This document shows, piece by piece, positions 36,853 to 47,398 of a stretch of 64,000 nt of DNA. Every line of letters begins with the position of its first letter. The stretch's first letter is position 1. A program made the translations under genes and the position numbers. The notes under the pieces are model-generated. The model was not told where the DNA came from, did not search any database, and saw only the letters and a list, made by a program, of their open reading frames with translations. The DNA comes from Tritrichomonas musculus (Eukaryota > Parabasalia > Tritrichomonadida > Tritrichomonadidae). The stretch covers positions 3,844,001-3,908,000 of the forward strand of contig JAPFFF010000002.1 in the NCBI GenBank assembly GCA_039105265.1, in the 5' to 3' direction.

Positions 36853-39800
36853 TTATTTTTTTGATACATACATAGTGAAAGAATCTGTTGACAAAATTAA
36901 TTTATGTTCTTTAAATATTTCGATTAACTTTTCTGATTCTTCTTTTGTAATTTTGAGCTGTGGAATTTCTCCATCTCTAATAGTTGAAGTAATATCGGCA
37001 ATAAAATCATATCCCATTTTCAATTTGTTAAATTCTTTCTGCATTATCTTTGTTGACGTAGTACTGCTTAATTCAATAATAATTCTATGAATTTCGTCCA
37101 CCATTAGTTCCAGAACCTTATTTCTAAATTCAATTAAAGTATTTCTATCAAAAAGTTGCTCTGACATTCTCAAAACGGTTTCACCGGCAACCTCAACGTC
37201 GTCGGACTTCAAAAATATCTCTTTCAACGGTTTTTGTAAATCCATCCAAAAATTCTTCCTCTTCATTTTTGCGAAAGCCTCACAAAAAATTTCAACAATT
37301 TTGTAACAAGAATTGATTGACGAAAACTCGTGAATCAAGCAATTAATTGCCTCGCCTGAATCTGGGAATGCCACGCACAAGTCGCATACAAGCTGGGCAG
37401 CCTGTACTGTAGGAATCACTGTTGTTATGAATGGCTTTGGAGACTTAGAAATCAAAGACAACAATTTCTGAGGAGGATTTGTTTTCAAAGCAATCATTGA
37501 CCTCATAAATTGACATAAACCGCCATTTCCAGGTGAAATCATATGACGGTTATTATAGGCATGATCATAAATAATCTGCCATTTGAAACCGTTTTCTTTA
37601 TATTTCTTATATAACGTTTTTGTCTTCAGTGAAATGAAGAACTTTTTGTTTTTGTTGACTTTTTCATAGGCGAAATTGAATTCAGCCAAAAACTTAGCAG
37701 CTGTTCGTTGGATAGAGCTGTTGTTATTGATCAACTTGAGGAGTAACAAGTAGTCTTGTTGATCATAAATTACTTCGCAAGTATCATTGTAGAGTTCAAT
37801 GATTCTCCATGAAGTTTGGAGATACAAAAAATTTCTACAATTTTTTCGAAAAACATTTTGACTCCATAAAACGGTTGTTATCAAACCGACGGTTTCTTTA
37901 TTCAAATTTTCTTTAACGAAGTTTGAAGCGTCAGAGTTAAAGTTGTTCATTACAAGGTAGTTGAACAACTTGCTCTTCAAATAGCAGATTGAAAACCTAG
38001 GAAGAACATTGATAAGAAGATCGTTAATCAACAACAAGACTTCTTCATGATTCCTGTTGATTGTCTTGCAGCTGTTGTTCAACGGAGTTACGACGGTTGA
38101 TGGACTAACCGTCGCAAACAGCTGTTTTCCATACAATTTCACCAAATATTGAAGGCAGTGAAATTGGGAAACGCTTGCGCTTATGTTTGGAATGTTGCGA
38201 AGGATTTCATCGAGTGTTGAAAGAAAAGTGACAAAAATTTGAATGTCACTTTTATCCTTCATTTGAACCATTTCAACCGACCAAGTCAAAATTTCAAAGA
38301 ATTCTTCGGTTGGAATGTTATCGTCATTAACCGCTCCATTTTGACTCTTTCTCTTCAAATTTGTTAAGGATTGAATCAAAAGTGGAACAGAATCGATCAG
38401 GTTTTGATAGATGTTGATTATAACGCCTCTCGCATTCTCATCAACAACTTTCTTCTTGTCTTTGCTCTCGTTGATCACATCGGAAAACATCTTGTATATG
38501 AAGTTCACAAGAGAGGCACGGACGCTGATGTTGGATGAGAGAAGGAAGGAGCTGATCCAGATTTGCGCATTGAACATGAAAATGTTACGATTTGAATGAC
38601 AAATTGGCTCTAGTGAGGTGAAAAATAAGACGATATCGGTGCCACTTTTTGTCTTCAAAATGTCAAAAAAGAGATCAATCAATGATTGGTCGCTGATCGT
38701 CATTGACAGATTCATCAGCAAAGCAATCGACCGAATTGGCATCCGTTTACCGTTTCTATCGTCAGACACATAGGAGTAGAAAAGTGCCTTGCCTTCATTG
38801 TTGTTAAGAAGAGAAAATTCAAGCAACTTTGAAAGATTGTTGCAATGATTCTGAGAAACTGTTAAAGCAGTGAAAATTGAGCTCTCAAACATTCTTGACG
38901 AAATCTCTTTCTTGACACTCTCAATTGATTCGGTGGATGTAACTTTTTCTTTACATAATTTCAGAATAAGGTCAAAAACGGAGGCTAAATTGGCCTTTTT
39001 GAAAATGTTCTCAGATTTCCGTTTCGAGTCGTAATTCTTAATTGAATCAACAGAAAAAGTGAGAAGAATTTCTATCAAATCAAGAGAATTGATAACATTG
39101 AATTTGCTATCGTTGATGACCGTTAAATTGACCACTTCGAAGAATTCAGGAATGCACTTGTTCATCTCGTAAAGGACGTTATTTGACTCTTTTATTTGTA
39201 CGACCAAATAGCTATAGAATTCTTGAAAAGCATCTTTAGAGCAGTTATTCAGGGCAGCCTCGACAATTGAGATGTAGTATTTCCTGACTTTGGCGAATTT
39301 CATGAAAACGATGAATTCTGACAAGTCAGATTCTCTTTTTAGGATGAAATCTGAAAAATTCTGATTAGATGCACATATGCCAATACATTCAGAAACCAAA
39401 GTTTCAGCGGCCTCTTGATTATTAGATATTCTCAATGTATTCAGTGTATATTTATACAAGAACTCGTTATTTTGGCCATTTTCGCAAAGTTTCAAAACAA
39501 GTTTGAAAAAGTGAGGTGATGCGCAAACGGCCTCAAAAACCGCTTTTTGAATATCAGGCAACAGTTCATCCATTGTTTTTGAATTCAGAACAATCTTTTC
39601 TTTTTCACTTCCACTTTTTGAGTCACCTTCTCTAAGACGATAGAACAAAAGATAAGCATTTGTTGATTTTTCGGCGGTTATTTTTTTCGATGATTTAGTT
39701 TTCTCATCGTAAACCGTTTTTTCTTCGGTTCCGCCGGCAGCTTCGAATGGAAGATCATCACCGTTTATCTTTGTGACCTTGTTATCATTCAAGCAGAGCC

Positions 39801-42800
39801 ACTTTCCGCTCTCACGAAGCACGTCGCTGAAGTAGTGGCCGCTATCGACGCTTCCTTGATGCTGAACGACTCCGCAAAGGTCATAATTGACCTTTTGTTG
39901 ATCGTTCCCTGTCATTAACTGTGAAAGGTCAAGATCTAAAGAGAACTGGTAGAAACTGTTGATCTTCTCCCTTCCTCTTGTCATCAAGTTGTAGTTGAAC
40001 CTCTTCAGTTGGATGATGAGAATCTTCGGTGCTTCGACGATGTGGTGGTAACGTAATGCGTCGAATTTTCCGAGCTCTTCATCTTTGCATTCAAAACGGT
40101 CTGGCTGAAGGAAAGATTGAAAGGAGTCACTCAATTTTGTCAAGTTTTTCACTTCAAGAGGGAAGATGACAAATGTTTCGTAGTTCTTCTTTTCATACTC
40201 AACGGAAACGCCAACCGTTCTGTGCTCGATCTTGCCAGTGAAGATTGAAGAGATGCCCGGGACTTTCTCTTCAAGTCGGTCGATGAGAAGCTGCAGAAAC
40301 TCGGCCGAGTCTTGCTGACGATGTAGATCAACTGGCTCGCTATCGTAGCCCCGCCAGCATGAGACGAAGTTGGAAATGTTGATGAAATTCGACGGGAAAA
40401 GCCAAAGCTTCGCAAAGTCGTACTGAAGCTCGAAGAACCAGTCTTTAGCGGTTGGGTCGCTTTGGACGGTTGGCTCTAATATTTGGCGCACAAATTCCCT
40501 GATATTGAAAAGTTGCTGTATCGTTGAATTCATGTAACATGTCGCACCTAAATTTTTTATTCCGCGGTTACGTGCGGTTGCCGATATGGAAGTGGTCGAT
40601 TTAGGTGAAAGCTTGAAGTCTTCAATCTGTTTGACGATTGGCTCAAGGAATTGAATGAACTGACTGAATTTTTCAAGCAAGGTCAAATAGACTTCAAAAA
40701 GGTCAATTGTCGGCTGGTAATATTTGTAGGGATTAAAAATGATTTCGTTTGTTAAAAACTTGAATAATTCTTCAGCTCCTTCAACTTCTATTTCATCGCT
40801 GTTCCCATTATTTGAATTGTTATTTAGCCGGCAAATTAATATATTCAATTCTTTGAAAATTGCGTGAGTGTAGTTGAGTGGAGGAGGCTGAAACATGAGG
40901 ATGTCAAGTGTCGTTCCTTTCTTAGGCATCGTGAAGTTCTTGTAAAGACAGTCAATAACCGCTTCGTATAAATTGAATGGATTTTCGGTTAATTTGACTA
41001 TATTGGTCAATATGTCGAAGTATTCTTCACATTTCGACGTTTTGGCTTGCTTTTGAAGAAGAGGAACGATCAATTTCTCGCGTGATGAAACGGATTCAAT
41101 TGAGTTCACAATTTCAGAGATGTTTGTTCGAATTTCAGGCAACTTATGGAAAATTGTGAGCTTTACAACTTCAGAAAATTCATCAAAATTGACAACATAA
41201 TTGGTCAGTTCTTTCATGAACAAAGTGATGTCAGCCAGCAATGAATCATTGTGCTCATTTGCCACTTTTATCGCCCATTGAAGAAAAGTGCCAATTTTGT
41301 CTTTCACTTTTTCAATAGAACTGTTCACATTGTCGTGAAAACTGTCGTTCATAAGAACGCATTTTGCAATCCTCAGGAGGTCTTCAGTGCAATAATTCGC
41401 AGGGAATTCTGACGATGCAAAGTTGAAGATGACATGCAAGAGACACTCGACTCCTCCCGAATTATAAAAAGTATTCAAAAAGTCGTGAACGTTGATATCA
41501 AGATACTGGTCAGCCTTTCCATCTTTAAGGACGACATTTCCAATGATATGAGCACGATAGACCAGCAAGTAAGGGTGATCAGCGCATAAAAATTTTTCAA
41601 TTGAATTTTCAGTGGTAATTGAATTTAATTCAATTATTTGAGAGGGTAACGTTGGAATTATATTGAAAATATTCAATGCAATTGGACTCAATTCTGAGTC
41701 GTTTTCAAGTAAGATGTCAAATATTGGGCTGCAATAATTTTGCCTAATCAAGACTTGTGAAGGCAAAATATCATCGTCATCGTAAAAATAATCAATTTCT
41801 TTAAAAGCGCTGTCAGTTAAATGAACAGATATGTTTATATCGTCGTACAGCTTGAAATTGTCACGGTTAAAGAGAGTTGAATTATCATACAGCAAGACAT
41901 TCAATGGCTTTTTCTTAGAATAAGGATTCTTGCTTGTATCACTTTTTTCTTTCAATTTTAACGTATTTATAACGGTTCTTTTGAAGCCTTCATAACAAAT
42001 GTCCTTTGTCACTTTTATTTTAATTGGCTCATTGTCCAAATATGTTAAATTGACCTTATAAAGGTCAAATGAGAAAATCATTCTGTTTTGTGTCAGATTC
42101 TCTTTTGATTCGACGCCGTCTTCCATGACATGAATGATGCTTCTTATTGCCTCAAGTGAGCCAACGCAATGCAAGTTCTTTAAGCAATTAGAAATGAACT
42201 TTTCTGCCTTATCATGATCTTTCAGTTTTGCGTAAATAGAGATCAAAAAAGAGGAAACTTCAGGTCGATTAGTATGAAATAAATGATTCCAAATTGATTC
42301 AATTTTTTCAATTGAATTATTCAATTGAAAATACATTTTTTTGATCATTTCAAAAACGTTCGCATTGAATGGAAGTGAGCAAAAATTGTTATAAATGGCC
42401 AAAATTAAATCATCCGATAAAATGTCAAACGAGTCAATCAGTTTCTGATAGAAATTGCAGACGTCCTTCGAATGATCAGGAATCATTTCATTAGTCTTCT
42501 TTTGAAGGGCCATGAAATCATCCTGATTAATTTTTGAGCCCAACTTTTTCAATATTTTGACGATCAAATCTAAGTATTCAATTGAATCCTTATTCAATTT
42601 ATTCATAATTGTATCAAACGCATCATGAGCTTTTTCAGAGGTCATGAAAAAAAGTGCGTTTTGAAGGATCTTTAAGGAGTAATTAATATGAGTGTCTCTT
42701 TTTATGTAATTGAGACATTCTTCTTGCAATTTATGACAAAAGTTTGGATCATTGTCAACTATGTAGCCAAGCATTGTGTCTATCAAAAAGTTCTCCATTT

Positions 42801-44448
42801 CATTTGAAAAAGTTTTGCCTGAAAAGAAGAGCTCGTGGATTTCATTGAAAATGGGGATCTTCGACTGTGTTGGGCATTGTGTTGAAATTGATCGTAAAAA
42901 TGGAAGAATTGACTCAGGATAACGGTTTGTCTCAATTATCATGTTGAAAAAAGAATCTTTCGGTATCTTCGATAGGATGCTTTCCATGGCGGTTAGAAAA
43001 GTGCCAATTATAGTTTGCGACTGTGAAATTGTCTTCAGCCAGAGAGTCTTCAGCTGGACGTCCGTCGCGCACCTGCAAAGATACATCATAGAGAAGATGT
43101 CAGCAATGTAGTTGATGAGCTCAAAGTGGATGTCGTCGTCGAAAAAGCTTTGCTTGCTAACGAGACTTATTCGATTCACAGAGTCATCATTTTCAAGGTC
43201 TCCATGAATTTTTTCAGCATCTCCAGAATTGTCAACTTTTTCAGTACTATTCAAATTGCTCACTTTTTCAGAATCATTTGAATTGTCACTTTTTTCTTTT
43301 TCATTATTTTCTTGATATTTTTCAGTATCATTCAAATTATTATTAACTTTTTCTGTATCTGCTTCATTGTTTACTGTTTCTTTTTGGTTGTTTTGATTAG
43401 TTTCATCTTCAATTTCGTTTTGAGCGGCTTGTTCATTGTCATCTTTGTTTATTTCACCTATCATGGACTCATCGTTGTTACTTGCATTGTCTGGATTTAG
43501 CTTGTCTAAGTAGTTGCTTGACCCGCTTATTGTTGGCTTTAGCAGCAGGTAATTAAGCAAGTTTTCATCGCGAAGAATCGGCGAGATTTGCTCAGGCGAC
43601 TCTTGGCAAATCCTGCAAATAGTGCTTAATGATGAGAACATGTTCGTTAGAATTCCACTTTTTAAAATCTTGATTGAAAAATCAATCTGTATCTTCCATA
43701 CATCTAATCTAACAGTAGATGACGATGTCATTTTTTCTAGAGAGACAAGAGTGTTCTCAATTTCGGTTATATTCAATTTTCTGGGATTTTCTTTTGAAAT
43801 TAATTCCCATATTTTAGATGCTGTTATTTGAATTAAAACATCCAGTTTTTCTAAATCAAAAAGATAAGACATTGGAAATAAAATTTGAATTATTCTCTCA
43901 ATTTTTGAAAGGGATTTCATCGTTGGAGCTTGAATGAATTGCGTAAATAATTCTAGATTTTCTGTTGTAGCAAATACATGGCAATTAGTAATGTAATTCT
44001 CGGGGTCTCTTCCGGTCTTAGTTTTGATTTTTTCTGAAAGCAAATAAAATTTTGAATCTTTTGATTGAATAATTTTTAAAGCAGCTTCGATAAATGGTTC
44101 ATTACTAGTTAAATCATCCATTTTTGTATTATCATCAATTTCTTTATTAATAGTAAGTTGTTGGCCTAAAATTTGAGAATATTGTCGTAATATTGTTTCG
44201 TAAACAACTTCAACTTCAGTTGATAATGAATGGATTCCGAGAATATAGTTAATCACTTGAGGTGAAAAAACATTAAGAAAGTGAATTGTTTGTTTTTCAT
44301 ATGGTGGAGGTAAAGAATTAAAAGATTCTATATTACGTATAAAATTTTTAAATTCCAATTCTTCATCATGTCCAATGAGTCTTTTCGACTGAATTATTTT
44401 GATGAAATTATTTTCCCAGTTGAAAAATTGTTCAGAGCTCTGTTCCAT
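36853..44448 (-). CDS. Giant USP9X-like ubiquitin carboxyl-terminal hydrolase
   Basis: A 2,531-residue deubiquitinase, close in size to human USP9X (about 2,550). Helical, armadillo-like repeats fill the N-terminal half; a ubiquitin-like stretch may lie near 800-880. The catalytic domain is central: GIKNLGATCYMNSTIQQLF with C1304, RQQDSAEFLQLLIDRLEEK, LIIQLKRFNYNL, and HQGSVDSGHYFSDV with H1538. The remaining ~900 residues are helical repeats. A polar segment at about 310-420 carries degenerate (S/T)EKV repeats. USP9X-type enzymes edit ubiquitin on many membrane and signalling proteins; targets here are unknown. Both catalytic residues are intact. By eye, codons in the C-terminal 60% are richer in G and C than in the N-terminal part. 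Confidence 0.9.
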   Translation of the reverse strand: MEQSSEQFFNWENNFIKIIQSKRLIGHDEELEFKNFIRNIESFNSLPPPYEKQTIHFLNVFSPQVINYILGIHSLSTEVEVVYETILRQYSQILGQQLTINKEIDDNTKMDDLTSNEPFIEAALKIIQSKDSKFYLLSEKIKTKTGRDPENYITNCHVFATTENLELFTQFIQAPTMKSLSKIERIIQILFPMSYLFDLEKLDVLIQITASKIWELISKENPRKLNITEIENTLVSLEKMTSSSTVRLDVWKIQIDFSIKILKSGILTNMFSSLSTICRICQESPEQISPILRDENLLNYLLLKPTISGSSNYLDKLNPDNASNNDESMIGEINKDDNEQAAQNEIEDETNQNNQKETVNNEADTEKVNNNLNDTEKYQENNEKEKSDNSNDSEKVSNLNSTEKVDNSGDAEKIHGDLENDDSVNRISLVSKQSFFDDDIHFELINYIADIFSMMYLCRCATDVQLKTLWLKTISQSQTIIGTFLTAMESILSKIPKDSFFNMIIETNRYPESILPFLRSISTQCPTQSKIPIFNEIHELFFSGKTFSNEMENFLIDTMLGYIVDNDPNFCHKLQEECLNYIKRDTHINYSLKILQNALFFMTSEKAHDAFDTIMNKLNKDSIEYLDLIVKILKKLGSKINQDDFMALQKKTNEMIPDHSKDVCNFYQKLIDSFDILSDDLILAIYNNFCSLPFNANVFEMIKKMYFQLNNSIEKIESIWNHLFHTNRPEVSSFLISIYAKLKDHDKAEKFISNCLKNLHCVGSLEAIRSIIHVMEDGVESKENLTQNRMIFSFDLYKVNLTYLDNEPIKIKVTKDICYEGFKRTVINTLKLKEKSDTSKNPYSKKKPLNVLLYDNSTLFNRDNFKLYDDINISVHLTDSAFKEIDYFYDDDDILPSQVLIRQNYCSPIFDILLENDSELSPIALNIFNIIPTLPSQIIELNSITTENSIEKFLCADHPYLLVYRAHIIGNVVLKDGKADQYLDINVHDFLNTFYNSGGVECLLHVIFNFASSEFPANYCTEDLLRIAKCVLMNDSFHDNVNSSIEKVKDKIGTFLQWAIKVANEHNDSLLADITLFMKELTNYVVNFDEFSEVVKLTIFHKLPEIRTNISEIVNSIESVSSREKLIVPLLQKQAKTSKCEEYFDILTNIVKLTENPFNLYEAVIDCLYKNFTMPKKGTTLDILMFQPPPLNYTHAIFKELNILICRLNNNSNNGNSDEIEVEGAEELFKFLTNEIIFNPYKYYQPTIDLFEVYLTLLEKFSQFIQFLEPIVKQIEDFKLSPKSTTSISATARNRGIKNLGATCYMNSTIQQLFNIREFVRQILEPTVQSDPTAKDWFFELQYDFAKLWLFPSNFINISNFVSCWRGYDSEPVDLHRQQDSAEFLQLLIDRLEEKVPGISSIFTGKIEHRTVGVSVEYEKKNYETFVIFPLEVKNLTKLSDSFQSFLQPDRFECKDEELGKFDALRYHHIVEAPKILIIQLKRFNYNLMTRGREKINSFYQFSLDLDLSQLMTGNDQQKVNYDLCGVVQHQGSVDSGHYFSDVLRESGKWLCLNDNKVTKINGDDLPFEAAGGTEEKTVYDEKTKSSKKITAEKSTNAYLLFYRLREGDSKSGSEKEKIVLNSKTMDELLPDIQKAVFEAVCASPHFFKLVLKLCENGQNNEFLYKYTLNTLRISNNQEAAETLVSECIGICASNQNFSDFILKRESDLSEFIVFMKFAKVRKYYISIVEAALNNCSKDAFQEFYSYLVVQIKESNNVLYEMNKCIPEFFEVVNLTVINDSKFNVINSLDLIEILLTFSVDSIKNYDSKRKSENIFKKANLASVFDLILKLCKEKVTSTESIESVKKEISSRMFESSIFTALTVSQNHCNNLSKLLEFSLLNNNEGKALFYSYVSDDRNGKRMPIRSIALLMNLSMTISDQSLIDLFFDILKTKSGTDIVLFFTSLEPICHSNRNIFMFNAQIWISSFLLSSNISVRASLVNFIYKMFSDVINESKDKKKVVDENARGVIINIYQNLIDSVPLLIQSLTNLKRKSQNGAVNDDNIPTEEFFEILTWSVEMVQMKDKSDIQIFVTFLSTLDEILRNIPNISASVSQFHCLQYLVKLYGKQLFATVSPSTVVTPLNNSCKTINRNHEEVLLLINDLLINVLPRFSICYLKSKLFNYLVMNNFNSDASNFVKENLNKETVGLITTVLWSQNVFRKNCRNFLYLQTSWRIIELYNDTCEVIYDQQDYLLLLKLINNNSSIQRTAAKFLAEFNFAYEKVNKNKKFFISLKTKTLYKKYKENGFKWQIIYDHAYNNRHMISPGNGGLCQFMRSMIALKTNPPQKLLSLISKSPKPFITTVIPTVQAAQLVCDLCVAFPDSGEAINCLIHEFSSINSCYKIVEIFCEAFAKMKRKNFWMDLQKPLKEIFLKSDDVEVAGETVLRMSEQLFDRNTLIEFRNKVLELMVDEIHRIIIELSSTTSTKIMQKEFNKLKMGYDFIADITSTIRDGEIPQLKITKEESEKLIEIFKEHKLILSTDSFTMYVSKK

Positions 44449-44888
44449 ACTAAATATAAAATGTAAATTTGATAATTTGTATTTTGATTTAGGTTTTCTT
44501 TATATTTTAATTTATTATTCCATATATTAATTGAATTATAATATTTTTTAGTTCTTAAATTGTTATATTTTAATATAAAATTAAAAATTAATTTATATTT
44601 GGTGAGATATATCCATTATAAATGATTTGTCAGGTAATAATTCAATTTTTCAATATATATTGAAATTTTGAATTAATTGATGTTTTTCAATTTTTTGTTA
44701 TCTAATTAAAATTTAAAAAAATTATTTTTATATTTGATTGTATTTGATAAAAAAATCATATTTTTAATTAAATAAAAGTAAAAATATATAATTAATAATA
44801 ATATTAGAATTAATTAAGTTTTATTAAAAAAAAAAAGTTTTTCCAGATTTGCCAAAAAATAGTTGCCTGAAAAAGTTGCCGACGAGAG
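44449..44888. other. AT-rich spacer left of the transposon island
   Basis: No gene. It contains one imperfect AT hairpin (about 44639-44674, arms AATTCAAttTTTCAATAT) and, at 44862-44880, two GTTGCC copies just outside the outer element's repeat. Confidence 0.5.
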
Positions 44889-44891
44889 GAA

Positions 44892-44899
44892 AAAGTTGC
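44892..44899. repeat. 8-bp target-site duplication of inner element, left
   Basis: AAAGTTGC abuts the left TIR; the same eight bases abut the right TIR at 49783-49790. The duplicated site is part of the outer element's inverted repeat. Confidence 0.75.
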
Positions 44900-45376
44900 A
44901 AAGGTATGGAAACTTTTTTCAATTCAATTTTATTTTATGCAAAAAAAGCTTGAATATTGATCATTTTTTATTAAAAATAAATCCATCGTCATGTATATAA
45001 TATTTGTAGCATAAATATAAAATCAAAAAAATATAATTTTAATTTTATTTCTGAAAAACAAGAAAAAAATGAAATCCAAAAATTTGCAATTTTTGATCAA
45101 CAGAAAAAACCTCATCAAAGTTTAATACATGTCTAATATTGTTTTATCATATTATTAACATATTTAAAAATAGCATGAAAGTGCTTAATTCAATTCTCAT
45201 AAAATGCATAATGAGAAAAAAATGTTTTTTTAAAAAAAAATCAATTTAAGGATAAACGAGTCGACAAAAGTTTTTAGTTTTTTTATATGTTCTTCATTTT
45301 TTTATTTATAAGAAAATAAAATAAAAAAAGGCCATGTTTTTCGAGTGGATTTGGAGATCTTATATGATGTTATCAA

Positions 45377-46075
45377 TTTTTTGTATAGTTCATATCATTG
45401 ATGATATGAAATTTATTATTGACCAATAAAGATGAAAATTTTTTGACCAAAAAGGTTAATTTATTTTTTATAGTATTTCTTCCAAAGACACAAATAAACT
45501 CAACAAAATAACTAAATAAGAGTAGTTTACAAAGCAATTCTTAGGTATATCCCAGCGCAACGTGGAAAAGTAAACCATGCAAAGATAATTATTTTAGAAT
45601 GTCTTTTCCTAAAGCTCAAACAAATTCAAAAAACTCACTAAATAAGATTGTTTTACAAAATAATTCTTTTATTAATTCCAGTATGTTTTATTTTTCTTAT
45701 AAACAAATGAATTATCGATAGTTTTTTCATCTGCCAACTATGTGCTGGAATTTGTACGATAGTTATTTTGTAAATCGCTTTTATTTAGTAAATTTGGCGA
45801 ATTTGCTTGAGTTTTAGGAAAAAATATTAAAAATGAATAATCTTTGCTTGGTTTGCTTATTCACGATGCTTTATAATCATCAATAAAAATGGAAAAAGTG
45901 ATTTGAACGAATTGGGAATAGAATTTTTAATATCAATATGAAGAAAATTAGAGAACAATTTCCTTCATAAACTCATTATTTTCAAAATTTTGAAATTCGC
46001 CTTTTAGGTAAAAAAAATTCGCCTTATAGGTTAAAATAATTCATATCACTTGTGATATGAATATAAAAAATGATA
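45377..46075. repeat. ~700-bp foldback sequence
   Basis: A long imperfect palindrome centred near 45715. The outer parts each hold a small perfect hairpin: TTCATATCAT-TG-ATGATATGAA (45389-45410) and ATTCATATCAC-TT-GTGATATGAAT (46039-46062). The inner arms (about 45552-45682 and 45738-45868) pair over some 130 bases at roughly 70-75% by eye (TTTCCTAAA, GCTCAAACAAATTC, CTAAATAAG, TTACAAAATAA). A direct partial copy lies at 45488-45542. It may be a separate foldback/MITE insertion or part of the transposon. Confidence 0.65.
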
Positions 46076-46983
46076 AATTTCGAGTTCTTCCTCATAAAAT
46101 AAAAATTACTAATATAATTCTATTTAAAAATAATATAATTAAAAATTTAAGGGGGGAGTCTCACATGTTTAAAGCTCACTATATAAACAAAATTAAAATG
46201 TAAGATTTTGAGATTGTTGTTATAATCGTGAATAGAACATGAAATGCTGACTTTTAATATTATTTTAAAGCAGCTCTAACTAATAAATATGATAATATTT
46301 AATTTCATTATTTAATCTTAAATTTTACTTTTTGGTTATTCATTTAAACAATATATTTATATTTAATAATTAATATTATTAAAAATGATTTTTTTATTAA
46401 GATATTTCAATTTTATGTATATTCTGAAAAGTATTCAAATTTTTTCATATCCCTTAGTTAACCAGAAACCGAATACATTTGATAACTATATTAGCCTCAT
46501 TATAACGAAATATTACATTGAAACCTAAAAGCTAAATTGATTCAAAAAACTGATAGATCTTATTCAACACTTGCTTTCAACTATTAGTGAAACAATTACA
46601 ATCAGTACTAATTATTTGCTTACATTTAAAAAGTAAATCGATAAATATTTTTTATATCATTTCTTTTTTGAAGAAGATATTTCTATCTCATTACGTAATT
46701 TTATATCAATTAGCATTTAGTAATTAATTTTCTAAAGTCGAAATTTAATTTTTTTAAAAAAAACTATTTGAAAAATATGAAATTCTATCAAATAATAATA
46801 TTAAAAATTATTAAATATTTTATATACCATCATGGTATAAAGATTACTCTAATTTTTTATTATCAAAAAACTTATATGAAACACAAAAATATATATATAT
46901 TTGATCATTTTTTCTGAAAATGCTGATTTGTTGAACTTTTTTTTTTCATTTTTTTGCTGTTATGAGATAATGAAAAAAGAACT

Positions 46984-47138
46984 GGCATCTTTGATCGGTT
47001 TTACTTAAAATTATTTTTAGTTGTCTTGTTTTTTATTGAAAATATGGCATCTTTGATCGTTTGTTATTGAAAATTATTTTTAGTTGTCTTGTTTTTTATT
47101 GAAAATATGGCATCTTTGATCGTTTATTACTGAAAATT
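46984..47138. repeat. Tandem repeat, 62-63 bp unit, about 2.5 copies
   Basis: Units start at 46984, 47046 and 47109, each opening GGCATCTTTGATCG. The first two continue through TTTTTAGTTGTCTTG; the third breaks off after about 30 bases. Copies are nearly identical, implying recent duplication. Confidence 0.8.
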
Positions 47139-47398
47139 AATGCAATGATAATTTCTAGTCATTTCATAATTTTTATGGCTTACCAAACAAATTTGTTAAA
47201 TAAAATCTTTTGTATTTCTTGTAATATTAAAATATAATGAAAAAATGAATTTTTTTTAATCTTATATGTAAAAAATATTAGAATAAAAAAAGAAAAATAT
47301 AAAAGAAAGATTATATAAAACCAAAATACCTTTTATTTAAAGGTGTAAAGTCTGAAGGTAGAGATACTAATTAAGTTTTTGAGATTAAGATAATATTA

